Origin: Planctomycetota bacterium
GTDB lineage: Bacteria > Planctomycetota > Planctomycetia > Pirellulales > Pirellulaceae
NCBI GenBank assembly: GCA_963205385.1
Contig: CAUJKE010000206.1
Location: 1-64,000 of the forward strand
Reading direction: 5' to 3'
Length of the DNA stretch: 64,000 bases
Below are positions 8,001 through 15,925 of the stretch, piece after piece (the first letter of the stretch is position 1; each line of letters starts with the position of its first letter). The translations under genes and the position numbers were made by a program. The notes under the pieces are model-generated. The model had not been told where the DNA came from and made no database searches. It worked only from the letters and a program-made list of their open reading frames with translations.

Positions 8001-11000
8001 CCGATCGTCGTCTCGACCGATGGGAACTTCCGTCCGGTGGATGTTGAAATTGGCGGCGACGGCGCGCTCTACATCCTCGACTGGCAGAACGTGATCATCG
8101 GCCACATGCAGCACAATCTGCGCGACCCCAGCCGCGACCATTCGCACGGCCGCATTTACCGCGTCACCGTTCCCACGCGGCCGCTCGCGCCGCCGCTCAA
8201 GCTCGCAGGCAAACCAGTCCCCGAAGTGATCGCGCAACTCGCTTCACCGGAAGATAGCGTGCGGTATCGCGCTCGCATTGAGTTGAGCGGCCGCGACAGC
8301 CAACAGGTCGTCGCCGCCGCCAAAGCGTGGGCCGCAACGCTCGATCCCAGCGCCAAAGGCGACGCCCACCAACTACTCGAAGCGCTCTGGCTCCACGAGC
8401 AGCACAACCTCGTTGATGAGCCGCTGCTCCGTTTGCTGCTGCGGTCGCCCCAGCCTCAAGCACGGGCCGCCGCGACCCGCGTCCTGGTGCACTGGGGAGC
8501 GCACATCAAAGACGCGGTGGCGCTGCTGCAACAGCAAGCCTGTGATGACGACCCCTTGGTTCGCCATGAGGCGGTCGTGGCCGCCGCAGGCTTTGAAGGG
8601 CTCGGCGCGGCCGAAGTTGTTTTTCAGGCGCAGCGCAGGCCATTGGACGCCCAACTCGAATACGCGATCAGCCAGACCCGCCGGAGCATCGACAAGTACT
8701 GGCAACAAGCCCTCCAGGACGGCCAGCCGTTGTCGCCTGCGGGACAGGCGTTTGTGCTGCGCAGTGCACAGAACGCCGACTTGCTGCGCATGCCGCGCGA
8801 TGCAGCGGTCTGCCGCGCGATTCTGGAGCGCGCGTCGATTTCAGAACCAGATCGCACCGCTGCGTTGACGCAACTCGCGAAGTTTACCGACCAGAGCCGG
8901 GGCGAACTGTTGCTCGCGACGATTCGTGAACAGGCGCAGCTCAAGTCCCCGGTATATTCCGAGCTGGTCCCGCTGCTGCAGTCGTTGCCTGCGGCGGAAC
9001 TGGCCACGATCAAGCCGCACCTGACCACGCTCGCCCGCGGCGACGGCAACAGCGGACTCCGCTCCGCGGCGATGGCCGCGCTGATTGACGCAGGCGAACC
9101 GGTCGACGCCGTGTTTCCCATGGCCGGCGCCAATCACCAGGGGGCGATGGCGTACCTCAACAGCGTTGCCTTGGTCCAGAATGCCGCGCGACGCAGCGCC
9201 CAGTATGGTTCGATCAGGTCGCTCCTCTTCGATCTTCCAGAGCATCTCCAGACCAAAGGCGGAGACGTCACTTCGCGGGGCGCGCGCTACGTGCGCATCG
9301 AACTGGCCCGCCAAAGCATTTTGACGCTGGCCGAAGTTCAGGTGTTCTCGCAAGGCGTGAACATCGCCCCCCACGGCCAGGCGACGCAGTCCGGCATCAC
9401 GGCCGGCGGCGCGGCCCAGCGCGCCATTGACGGACGCACCGACGGAAACTGGGAGGCCGGATCATGTACGGCCACGAGCGATCAGCTCAACCCGTGGTGG
9501 GAAGTTGATCTTGGTCAAGAAACTCCGATCGAGCAAATATCCATTTTCAACCGCATCGATTGCTGCGCCCAGCGACTGGACGGTTTCACGTTGACCCTGC
9601 TCGATGCCGACCGCGGCGTGCTGTTTGTCAAGCAGGAGGTTCCCCAGCCTGCGCCCCAAGTCGATATTGCCGTCGCAGCAGGAGGCGGGAGGGATATCCC
9701 TGGCGCGGCGCTAAGAGCCTTGAAACACATCCCCGACCACGATGCGGAGATCTTCGCCGACATGGCGGCGGTGATTCAGCAGGGGGGCGCGCACCGCGCC
9801 AGCGCTATTGACGTGCTCCGAGCCACAGCGCCACAGCATTGGCCGAACGACGGAGTCCGGCCTCTGGCGGAAAGTCTAATCGCATACCTTCAGGAGATTC
9901 CTCCGCAGCGCCGCACACAAGCACCCGCCACGAGCGCCGTGGAATTGGCCACGCAACTTGCGTCCGCATTGCCAGCGGATGAGGCCGCTGCGGTTCGCGC
10001 GCGGCTCGAAGCTCTACAGGTGCGTGTGATCGACTTGCACGCGGTGCCCCACCGCATGATTTACGATCAACAGGTGATCGCCGCTCAGGTCGGTAGGCCG
10101 GTGGAGTTTCGCTTTTCCAATTCGGACGACATGCCCCATAATTTTGCGATTCTGCAGCCGGGCGCGCTCCAGGAAGTGGGCCTCCTGGCTGAAGCCACCG
10201 GCACCGCGCCGGACGCGGCGCAGCGGCACTACATTCCCAAGTCCGACAAAATCCTTCTGGCCAGCCGGTTGCTCGAGCCTGGCGACACACAGGTGCTCAG
10301 TTTTGAAGCGCCTGCGACGGCCGGCGTCTATCCGTATGTCTGCACGTACCCAGGGCACTGGCGACGCATGTACGGAGCACTGTATGTGGTCGACGACCTG
10401 AAAAGCTACCTCGCCGACCCCGCCGCATACCTCGCCTTGCATCCGCTACCGCTGCGCGATGAATTGCTGAAATACAGCGGGCGAGACACCGCCTGGAACT
10501 TCGACGAGCTCGCGGCGTCCGTCCGGCCGCTTGACGCGGGACGATCGTTCGATGTCGGCAAGACCGCTTTCACGGTTGCCAACTGCGCAAGCTGCCATCA
10601 ACTGAACGGCGAAGGCAGACAGTTCGGCCCCGATCTGTCCAAACTCGATACGACGAAGTTCACGCCGGAGCAGATCTTGCGGTCGATGCTCGAGCCGTCC
10701 GCGGAAATCAACGAGAAGTTCCAAACGACCACGGTGCTGCTCACCTCGGGGAAGACGATCACCGGCATGGTTGTCGAGGAAACGCCGACCATCGTCAAGA
10801 TCGTCGTCGATCCGCTCGCAAACGTGGAGCCGGTCGTTATTCAACTCGCGGAAATCGACGAGCGCGTCAAGTCACCTGTGTCGATCATGCCGGCCGGGCT
10901 ACTGAGCAAACTCACGCGCGAGGAAATCTTGGATTTGCTCGCGTACGTTTACGCGCGCGGCGACAAACACCACATGCTGTTTCATGCCGGCCATAAGCAC

Positions 11001-11003
11001 TGA
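5085..11003 (+). CDS. Giant multidomain PVC-type haem protein: ThuA, SGNH-like, propeller, HEAT, discoidin, cupredoxin, cytochrome c
   Basis: This 1972-residue exported protein (signal MLRKRYWVRLLFCLIPVIAA) is a chain of redox and binding modules. In approximate order: ThuA-like alpha/beta domain (25-310), SGNH-like domain (370-600) whose first motif reads GNT instead of GDS, PVC-type dehydrogenase-like beta-propeller (680-1010), HEAT-like helices (1030-1330), discoidin/F5-8C carbohydrate-binding-like domain (about 1430-1540), an azurin-like cupredoxin (1650-1770), and a C-terminal cytochrome c domain. The type 1 copper set is complete: His1685, Cys1753, His1758 and Met1762 (C-X4-H-X3-M). Haem attachment is CASCH at Cys1834. 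Probable role is oxidation of a sugar-like substrate with electrons passing through copper or haem in the periplasm; the substrate is unknown. ATG 5085 follows GGAGAG; the open frame extends to 4980 without a signal. The next gene begins 60 bases downstream. Confidence 0.85.
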   Translation: MLRKRYWVRLLFCLIPVIAALALPGRAAADEPWIVIEGSEQGIGAGKQVVLISGDEEYRSEEALPMLAMILSKRFGFRSTVLFAIHKETGEIDPNVTDNIPGLSALKTADLMIVFTRFRDLPDEQMQHIDAYLQTGKPIIGIRPAVVAFRNPPNSKYAKYSSDYRGDDFPHGFGRQVLGATWISHHGQHGRESTRGIPVDAMKEHPILRGVGTMWGPTDVYTVQSPIPHDGQVLVSGQVVQGMKPDDPASSKAQMPLAWIKPFPTASGNARVFMTTMGDAQDFQDENFRRMIVNACHWAVGLEDAIAQKTNVDVIGQYKPSPFGFNGFRKGLFPRDYAVAEAKRAEPKRAEPELVDPQPDHADFELKNGARICYIGNTLADRMQHFGWLETLVQCRFPEQKLVFRNLGFAADELTIRPRSMNFGDPHTHLAHSQADVILAMFGYNESFDGEAGLAAFRQNLTQFIVDTQSHKYNGTNPPQIVLCSPIAHEDLHDPNLPDGSENNQRLAMYSAAMAEVAHRHGVRFIDLFTPTKELYAGAEQPLTINGIHLTNRGNRLVAEIIDEALFGKAPQRDEQQLEHVREAVLVKNLRWFNRYRATDGYSTYGQRSQLKFVDGQTNYEVLQHELKMLDVMTANRDRAIWAAAQGRDAPIEDRNVPPPLPVKTNIQGGSSSSSALKQGSVDYLGGEAAIAKMKVAQGMQVNLFASEEQFPDLVNPVQAATDTNGRLWVAAWHTYPHWRPDKPLNDKLLIFPDEDRDGKADRCIVFADELHNPTGFEFWNGGVLVACAPDILFLKDTDGDDKADVRIHLLHGIDSADTHCGANSFVLGPDGCIYFSEGIFHYTNVETPWGKPLRTQAPMLYRWNPRTGKIANHFYISPNPHGIVIDAWGNLFATDATTGHGFYVGYPGQGTPHQLYPKRVRPVAGLGMITGTHFPPENRGNLLICNTIGFLGVLQHKLNVHGADFTSQEIEPIVVSTDGNFRPVDVEIGGDGALYILDWQNVIIGHMQHNLRDPSRDHSHGRIYRVTVPTRPLAPPLKLAGKPVPEVIAQLASPEDSVRYRARIELSGRDSQQVVAAAKAWAATLDPSAKGDAHQLLEALWLHEQHNLVDEPLLRLLLRSPQPQARAAATRVLVHWGAHIKDAVALLQQQACDDDPLVRHEAVVAAAGFEGLGAAEVVFQAQRRPLDAQLEYAISQTRRSIDKYWQQALQDGQPLSPAGQAFVLRSAQNADLLRMPRDAAVCRAILERASISEPDRTAALTQLAKFTDQSRGELLLATIREQAQLKSPVYSELVPLLQSLPAAELATIKPHLTTLARGDGNSGLRSAAMAALIDAGEPVDAVFPMAGANHQGAMAYLNSVALVQNAARRSAQYGSIRSLLFDLPEHLQTKGGDVTSRGARYVRIELARQSILTLAEVQVFSQGVNIAPHGQATQSGITAGGAAQRAIDGRTDGNWEAGSCTATSDQLNPWWEVDLGQETPIEQISIFNRIDCCAQRLDGFTLTLLDADRGVLFVKQEVPQPAPQVDIAVAAGGGRDIPGAALRALKHIPDHDAEIFADMAAVIQQGGAHRASAIDVLRATAPQHWPNDGVRPLAESLIAYLQEIPPQRRTQAPATSAVELATQLASALPADEAAAVRARLEALQVRVIDLHAVPHRMIYDQQVIAAQVGRPVEFRFSNSDDMPHNFAILQPGALQEVGLLAEATGTAPDAAQRHYIPKSDKILLASRLLEPGDTQVLSFEAPATAGVYPYVCTYPGHWRRMYGALYVVDDLKSYLADPAAYLALHPLPLRDELLKYSGRDTAWNFDELAASVRPLDAGRSFDVGKTAFTVANCASCHQLNGEGRQFGPDLSKLDTTKFTPEQILRSMLEPSAEINEKFQTTTVLLTSGKTITGMVVEETPTIVKIVVDPLANVEPVVIQLAEIDERVKSPVSIMPAGLLSKLTREEILDLLAYVYARGDKHHMLFHAGHKH
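6110..6139 (+). repeat. 15-bp tandem repeat coding KRAEP twice
   Basis: GAAACGCGCGGAGCC is present twice back to back (6110-6124, 6125-6139) in the linker between the ThuA-like and SGNH-like modules of the giant fusion gene. It adds five residues in frame. Confidence 0.8.
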
Positions 11004-11062
11004 TGAAGCGGGGCTTCACGGCGCTTGCAGAACCCGCAGATGATCGGGAAAGGACTGTTGCG

Positions 11063-14000
11063 ATGAACCTGACGACCATGACTACGAAGCTGCTTCTAGC
11101 GGCGGGCCTGGTGGCGGCGCTGCTCGCAAGCGTGCCCGACGGCGCGCGACAAGCCGCAGCCCAAGAGAATCAACGTCAAGCCGAAGACGCCTCGGCGAGC
11201 GAGCAGAAGTTGCTCTCCCTGCTCGACGCGCCGCTGCTGTTTGTGAAACGCCATTCGTATCAAGGCGCGCATATCTACGACACTTTTTACAAGTGGCCGC
11301 CGGGGGGCGGTGGAATTTATGTGCTTGAGAATCCATCGGCCCCGCGCGACCAGTGGAAAATCCGGCCGGTGATCGACGCCACGACGCCTGAGTCGCTCGG
11401 CAGCGGAGTTTACACCCATCCCGAGGTCTCGTGGGATGGTAAGAAGCTCCTCTTCTGCTACAAGGCGGAACCCGCCGGCTGCACCAAGATTTACGAGATC
11501 AATATCGACGGCAGCGGGCTACGAAAGGTCTCCGATCCCTCGGATCTCGTCGGCTGCAACCAAGGCAAAACGCCAGGAATGCACGACCTGGCTCCGTCGT
11601 ATCTCCCGGATGGAGACATCATCTTTCTTTCCACGCGCCCGGCGGGCCTGGTGCCGTGCAACAACACGGGGGTTTCCATTCTGCACGTCATGCACGCCGA
11701 CGGCAGCGATATCCACCCAATCTCGGTCAACTCCGAAAATGAGTTCGACCCGACCGTGCTGCCTGACGGTCGCATCGCGTTCGGCCGCTGGGAGTATGTC
11801 GACAAAAATGCGCTCACGATGCAGTCGCTCTGGTCGATCTATCCGGACGGAACCGAGGAGACGGCGATTTTCGCCAATAACATGGTCTTGCCGGAAGCCA
11901 TCCTGGACGTTCGCCCGGTCCCCGGCAGCGGTTTATTGGCGGTCACGTTGGCCAAGCACAACGCGCCTCCGCGGGGCGCGATCGCGTTTATCGATCCGAG
12001 CAAAGGCAAGAACGGCACGGAGGCGCTGTTCAACTTTGAACATCCTGACCAACCGGACTACGACCAGGGAAACTCGTGCGAACCGTACCCGCTGGATCGC
12101 GACACGGTTCTCTTCAGTGGCCGCTCCAGTGGTAACCGCAACGCCATCGAGATGATGGACCGCCAGGGGCACCGCATCGTCGTGCTCTCCGATCCGAAAA
12201 TTTGCCTGCACTCGCCGATGTTGGTCAAACCGCGGCCGCTGCCGCGCGTGATCCCCCAGCGAACCGATCGCAGCCAGAGCCAAGGAGCCTTTTTGGTTCT
12301 CGATGTCTATGAAGGACTCGAAGGCATCGAGCGCGGCGACGCCAAGTGGTTGCGCGTGGTGGAAGAGACTTCGCGCATCAGCGCCAGCCCCGGAACGCCT
12401 AATCCTTTCAACCAGACGTTTCTGGTCAGTGCGTCGCTCTCTTTCTCAACGAAGATCTATCACGGCGTGACGCCGATCAATGAAAATGGCTCCGTCTACT
12501 TCAACGCGCCAGCAGGCCGGGCGCTCTACTTCCAGGTGCTGGACGAAGACAAACGCCTGATCCAGAGCATGCGAACATTCATTCAGGCCGCGCCGGGGGT
12601 GACGCGCTCTTGTATCGGTTGCCATGAGAAGAAGTCGAGCGCGACCACGCAGGGCTATGCCCGAGAGATGAAGCTCCCCAGTAGTGGACCTCAGGATCTC
12701 GTGGCGGAGTCGTGGGGAACCGGCTTTATGGATTACCCCTCCATGATCCAGCCGATCTGGAACAAGCACTGCGTCTCCTGTCATGGTGGAGAGGAGGGGA
12801 TCGCGGCGCGATTGGATTTGACCGGCGGCTGGACCAAATACTTCAATATCAGCTACGAGAATCTGGTCGACCGCCGAGAAACCCAGCTTACGGCGCACTT
12901 GATTGCCGGGATCGACACGATGAACGGCACGGCGTATTGGTCGGCGCCGCTACGAGCGCCGCGCAGTCACGGTTCCGCGGTTGCGCCGTTGGCCAAGGTC
13001 GTCATGAGCGAGCATCACGGCGCGACCAAACAACTGAGCGGCCCAGAGCGTGATCTGATTATGGCCTGGATCGATAGTAACGGACTCTATTCCGGCACCT
13101 GGGATTACACGCAGCACGGCTATGGCCTGTCCGATTGGGAGGGAATCCGCGAAGAACTGGCCGCTAAAATGTCGGAGGCAGGCTGCAGCAGTTGCCATGG
13201 CAAGTCGGTCGGCAGCGACTGGTTCAATCTCCAGACGCCTGAACTGAGCCGCATCCTCCGAGCGCCATTGGCCCCAGGCGAGCAGGGGCACGGCCTCTCG
13301 ATCTGCCGAAATCACAAGATGGATCCGCAGCGCGAGCGGACGCGCCTACTACTGCGAGGCTACGCCCATGCCGTGCAGCCTTTGTCCGCGTTCGCTCCGC
13401 AACCGATGCCTCCGATTCAGCCGGGAGGCGAGCCGCACGTGTCTTTCGCATCCACCGAGAACCCGCACTACCAGGCGTTGCTCGCGATCATTCGCCGTGG
13501 ACAGTCGAAAGTCCTGGCGACGCCTCGGATCGACATGCCAGGCGCGGTAGCGATTGCCGGCCAGTGCCGCATGTTTGTTCCGCCAAAGACGCCTCCAGCG
13601 CCGCTGGAGTTGAAAGTGGTGGTGGATGAACTGGGGGGCGCTCAACTGTCGTGGCCCCGTTCGGCAAGTACGATTGGACTGACCGCGGAGATTCATCGCA
13701 GCGATCAGCGGGACTTCATTCCGGGAAAAGAGACGCTCTTGACGGAGACGCTGCTCGCGCGTTACGTGGATGAGAGTGCGCCAGCAGGCGAGCAACATTA
13801 TGCCTTGATTCTGAAGTCGCCCCAGGAGCGGAGCCAGCCGGTGCGGGCGTCGGTGACTATCCCCCAGCCCGTCGCGCCGCCGCGTCCCAAGGATCTGTCG
13901 GCCCAGTCAGTTCCTGGCGGTGTAGAACTCCAATGGAGTGCTGACGGTCCCGCAGGCTTGCGATACCACGTCTATCGGGCCACGGCGGGAACCGATCAAT

Positions 14001-14755
14001 TTACACGCCTGACCACCGAGCCGACAAACGAGCGGTGCTATACCGACGCGCAAGCCCAGCCGAGCGCTGAGTATGCGTACACAGTGCGCGCAATCAGCCG
14101 CCGGGGAATTGAGAGTCTGGCTTCCGAGGCTTCCCACGCGGCGACCCTGCCTGAGATCAAAGAACCGGTCTTCGCCGCGGCCTTCACCACGGATGCCGAC
14201 GCCCGCACAGAAACCGGAGACGTGATTCAAGGGACGTTGCGTGACAAAGCGCGCGTCGCCGGCGGGGTGCTCGACCTGTCGGCCGGCGGATTTGCCACGT
14301 TTGAACATCAACCGGCGTTCGACTTGAATTACTCCCTCACCGTTGAATGCTGGGTGAAAATGGCCGAGGGGGGACAGATGCCGGTGCTTGTCAGTTGCGG
14401 GAAATGGAAGGAGGCCGGCTGGTTTGTGCAACGGTTTGGCTCCGGCTGGCGCTGGCACGTCGGCGGAATCGACTGTGACGGCGGTCGCCAGGCCGTGGAT
14501 CGCTGGACCCACCTGGTCGCAACCTTCGACGGCCGGTCCACTCGACTCTATCAAGATGGAGCGTTGGTCGCCGAACAGCCTGGCGCCGCCACGCGCACGG
14601 TCTGGGCGGGGCCGTTGGTGATCGGGCAGTACAGCGGCGGTCGCGATGCCCCGTATCAGGTTCGGGGTGCGATCTCCAAGGTGCGGATCTTTCGCCGCGC
14701 CGTCTCGGAGGAAGAGGTCTCCAGCTTCTTCAAAGCAGGCCCGCCGAGCCAATAG
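11063..14755 (+). CDS. HzsA-related tri-haem propeller protein with fibronectin-like and LamG-like C-terminus
   Basis: The 1230-residue exported protein (signal MNLTTMTTKLLLAAGLVAALLAS) has a TolB/WD-like propeller of the hydrazine-synthase-alpha type at about 40-420 (HPEVSWDGKKLLF, YLPDGDIIFLSTRP, LPDGRIAFGRWEYVD), a beta segment ending in the family signature before the first haem, then three CXXCH sites at Cys517, Cys570 and Cys708. The C-terminal 400 residues hold fibronectin-III-like repeats and a LamG/concanavalin-like domain (VECWVKM, FDGRSTRLYQDG, SKVRIFRRAVSEEE), typical of carbohydrate binding. ATG 11063 is chosen because GGGAAAGGA precedes it; an ATG at 11003 overlaps the upstream stop as ATGA and would give a hydrophilic 20-residue extension. 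It probably forms an operon with the giant fusion gene. Enzymatic function is unknown; hydrazine synthesis is unlikely. Confidence 0.8.
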   Translation: MNLTTMTTKLLLAAGLVAALLASVPDGARQAAAQENQRQAEDASASEQKLLSLLDAPLLFVKRHSYQGAHIYDTFYKWPPGGGGIYVLENPSAPRDQWKIRPVIDATTPESLGSGVYTHPEVSWDGKKLLFCYKAEPAGCTKIYEINIDGSGLRKVSDPSDLVGCNQGKTPGMHDLAPSYLPDGDIIFLSTRPAGLVPCNNTGVSILHVMHADGSDIHPISVNSENEFDPTVLPDGRIAFGRWEYVDKNALTMQSLWSIYPDGTEETAIFANNMVLPEAILDVRPVPGSGLLAVTLAKHNAPPRGAIAFIDPSKGKNGTEALFNFEHPDQPDYDQGNSCEPYPLDRDTVLFSGRSSGNRNAIEMMDRQGHRIVVLSDPKICLHSPMLVKPRPLPRVIPQRTDRSQSQGAFLVLDVYEGLEGIERGDAKWLRVVEETSRISASPGTPNPFNQTFLVSASLSFSTKIYHGVTPINENGSVYFNAPAGRALYFQVLDEDKRLIQSMRTFIQAAPGVTRSCIGCHEKKSSATTQGYAREMKLPSSGPQDLVAESWGTGFMDYPSMIQPIWNKHCVSCHGGEEGIAARLDLTGGWTKYFNISYENLVDRRETQLTAHLIAGIDTMNGTAYWSAPLRAPRSHGSAVAPLAKVVMSEHHGATKQLSGPERDLIMAWIDSNGLYSGTWDYTQHGYGLSDWEGIREELAAKMSEAGCSSCHGKSVGSDWFNLQTPELSRILRAPLAPGEQGHGLSICRNHKMDPQRERTRLLLRGYAHAVQPLSAFAPQPMPPIQPGGEPHVSFASTENPHYQALLAIIRRGQSKVLATPRIDMPGAVAIAGQCRMFVPPKTPPAPLELKVVVDELGGAQLSWPRSASTIGLTAEIHRSDQRDFIPGKETLLTETLLARYVDESAPAGEQHYALILKSPQERSQPVRASVTIPQPVAPPRPKDLSAQSVPGGVELQWSADGPAGLRYHVYRATAGTDQFTRLTTEPTNERCYTDAQAQPSAEYAYTVRAISRRGIESLASEASHAATLPEIKEPVFAAAFTTDADARTETGDVIQGTLRDKARVAGGVLDLSAGGFATFEHQPAFDLNYSLTVECWVKMAEGGQMPVLVSCGKWKEAGWFVQRFGSGWRWHVGGIDCDGGRQAVDRWTHLVATFDGRSTRLYQDGALVAEQPGAATRTVWAGPLVIGQYSGGRDAPYQVRGAISKVRIFRRAVSEEEVSSFFKAGPPSQ

Positions 14756-14811
14756 GCCACTTCTGCCAGGGCAGAGCGGAGCGGGCGGGCGCGTGGCGAG
14801 TTTCCAGGAAC

Positions 14812-15780
14812 TTATTCGGCGGCGTTAGTCTCGGCAAACGCTTGGAAGGCGTGCTCGATCTCCTCGGGTTCGAGCGCGCCTTGATGAACCAGTACGCCAT
14901 AGCGCAGCGTGAGGCTTGTTCCGGCCGCGAGCGTAAAGTCTTCCTTACAGGTTAGCGACGGGTTCAAATAGGGATACTGGTTTCGTGATTGCCACCACGC
15001 GGGATAACGCGGATTGTCAGGGTGCGCGAACATGACCAGCGCGGCGGGTTGGCCGTTCTGCGCGATCCCCTGATAGGCCATCCAACGGGCCTTGTGCGTG
15101 TCGCCGACTGCGTCGCCATCGCTCTGAAGGAACTTCCAGGCCGCCACCTGCTGCGGATTGTCGCCACAAAACTCAGCCGCCATGCGGATGGCGAAGCCGC
15201 CGTAGGAATTCTGATTGAAGACCACGTCCTCTTTTCCAGCCGGAGTAAAAGTCGCCTGCCAGTCGATCAGATACGTTCCCGTCGCACTCGGCTTGCCAAT
15301 GCGGATCATGCGCCGCTCAGTAACGACCGGCGGCTGATCGGGCAGATGATAGGCGATCTCCAAGTCGATGCGGGCGGCGCCGTCCTCTTGCGCTGTGAGC
15401 TTCACCGCGACCGGCTCGGTCCCCCGCTGGTTCTCCTCCCAGTAATTCTTTCCGTTGATCGCTTTGAACGACCACCACAGCGCCCGATGCCAGGGATGAT
15501 CGGCCTTGGCGTAGCCTTTGGGAATCGGATAGGGGCGCGTCAACTCGGTTCCGTCGATCAGCCCGATCCGCATGTACGGCTTGCCGATCGTCTTGTCATG
15601 CACGCACCGCCAGACGACCTTGTTGTGATTGAGCAACGCCAGCGATGTGTCCGTTTTTTCCCAACGCAGTTCCAGCTTAGCTGGCGCCGGTTCGGATGGT
15701 TGTTGCGCAGGCGCCGCAGTCGCGACGGCGATGCTCGAAGCGAGGCAGATGAAGATCCAGTTGAAATGTATCGTGCGCAT
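14812..15780 (-). CDS. DUF6807 (PmoA-named) family secreted protein
   Basis: The 322-residue protein has a signal peptide (MRTIHFNWIFICLASSIAVATAAP) and the pattern of the DUF6807 family, which databases label PmoA although it is unrelated to methane monooxygenase: HPWHRALWWSFKAINGKNYWEE, GTYLIDWQATFTP, GGFAIRMAAEF, ARWMAYQG and VMFAHPDNPRYPAWW. Function is not established; the fold is probably a beta-sandwich, and such genes sit with sugar-processing genes in planctomycetes. The start at 15780 is chosen because the signal peptide begins there and AAGGA precedes it. It is the last gene of the minus-strand block, 145 bases after the HEAT-propeller gene, and converges with the HzsA-related gene ending at 14755. 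Confidence 0.75.
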   Translation of the reverse strand: MRTIHFNWIFICLASSIAVATAAPAQQPSEPAPAKLELRWEKTDTSLALLNHNKVVWRCVHDKTIGKPYMRIGLIDGTELTRPYPIPKGYAKADHPWHRALWWSFKAINGKNYWEENQRGTEPVAVKLTAQEDGAARIDLEIAYHLPDQPPVVTERRMIRIGKPSATGTYLIDWQATFTPAGKEDVVFNQNSYGGFAIRMAAEFCGDNPQQVAAWKFLQSDGDAVGDTHKARWMAYQGIAQNGQPAALVMFAHPDNPRYPAWWQSRNQYPYLNPSLTCKEDFTLAAGTSLTLRYGVLVHQGALEPEEIEHAFQAFAETNAAE

Positions 15781-15925
15781 CACGGGGGTGTTCCTTCGCA
15801 GTTGCAATAAGTCGTCGTCGAAGTCGCCCAAACTTCGAAAATAGTAGCCATCTCGCTCCGTGAGAGGAGCGCCGCCGTCATCTTGGCGACTGCGGCTGCA
15901 TTTCGGCCAGCGCACAATCCGGCCG

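Noticed and set aside
14812..15780. Particulate methane monooxygenase subunit PmoA
   Set aside because: The name attached to this domain family is historical; the protein is a secreted soluble sandwich without membrane helices, and no pmoB or pmoC is nearby.
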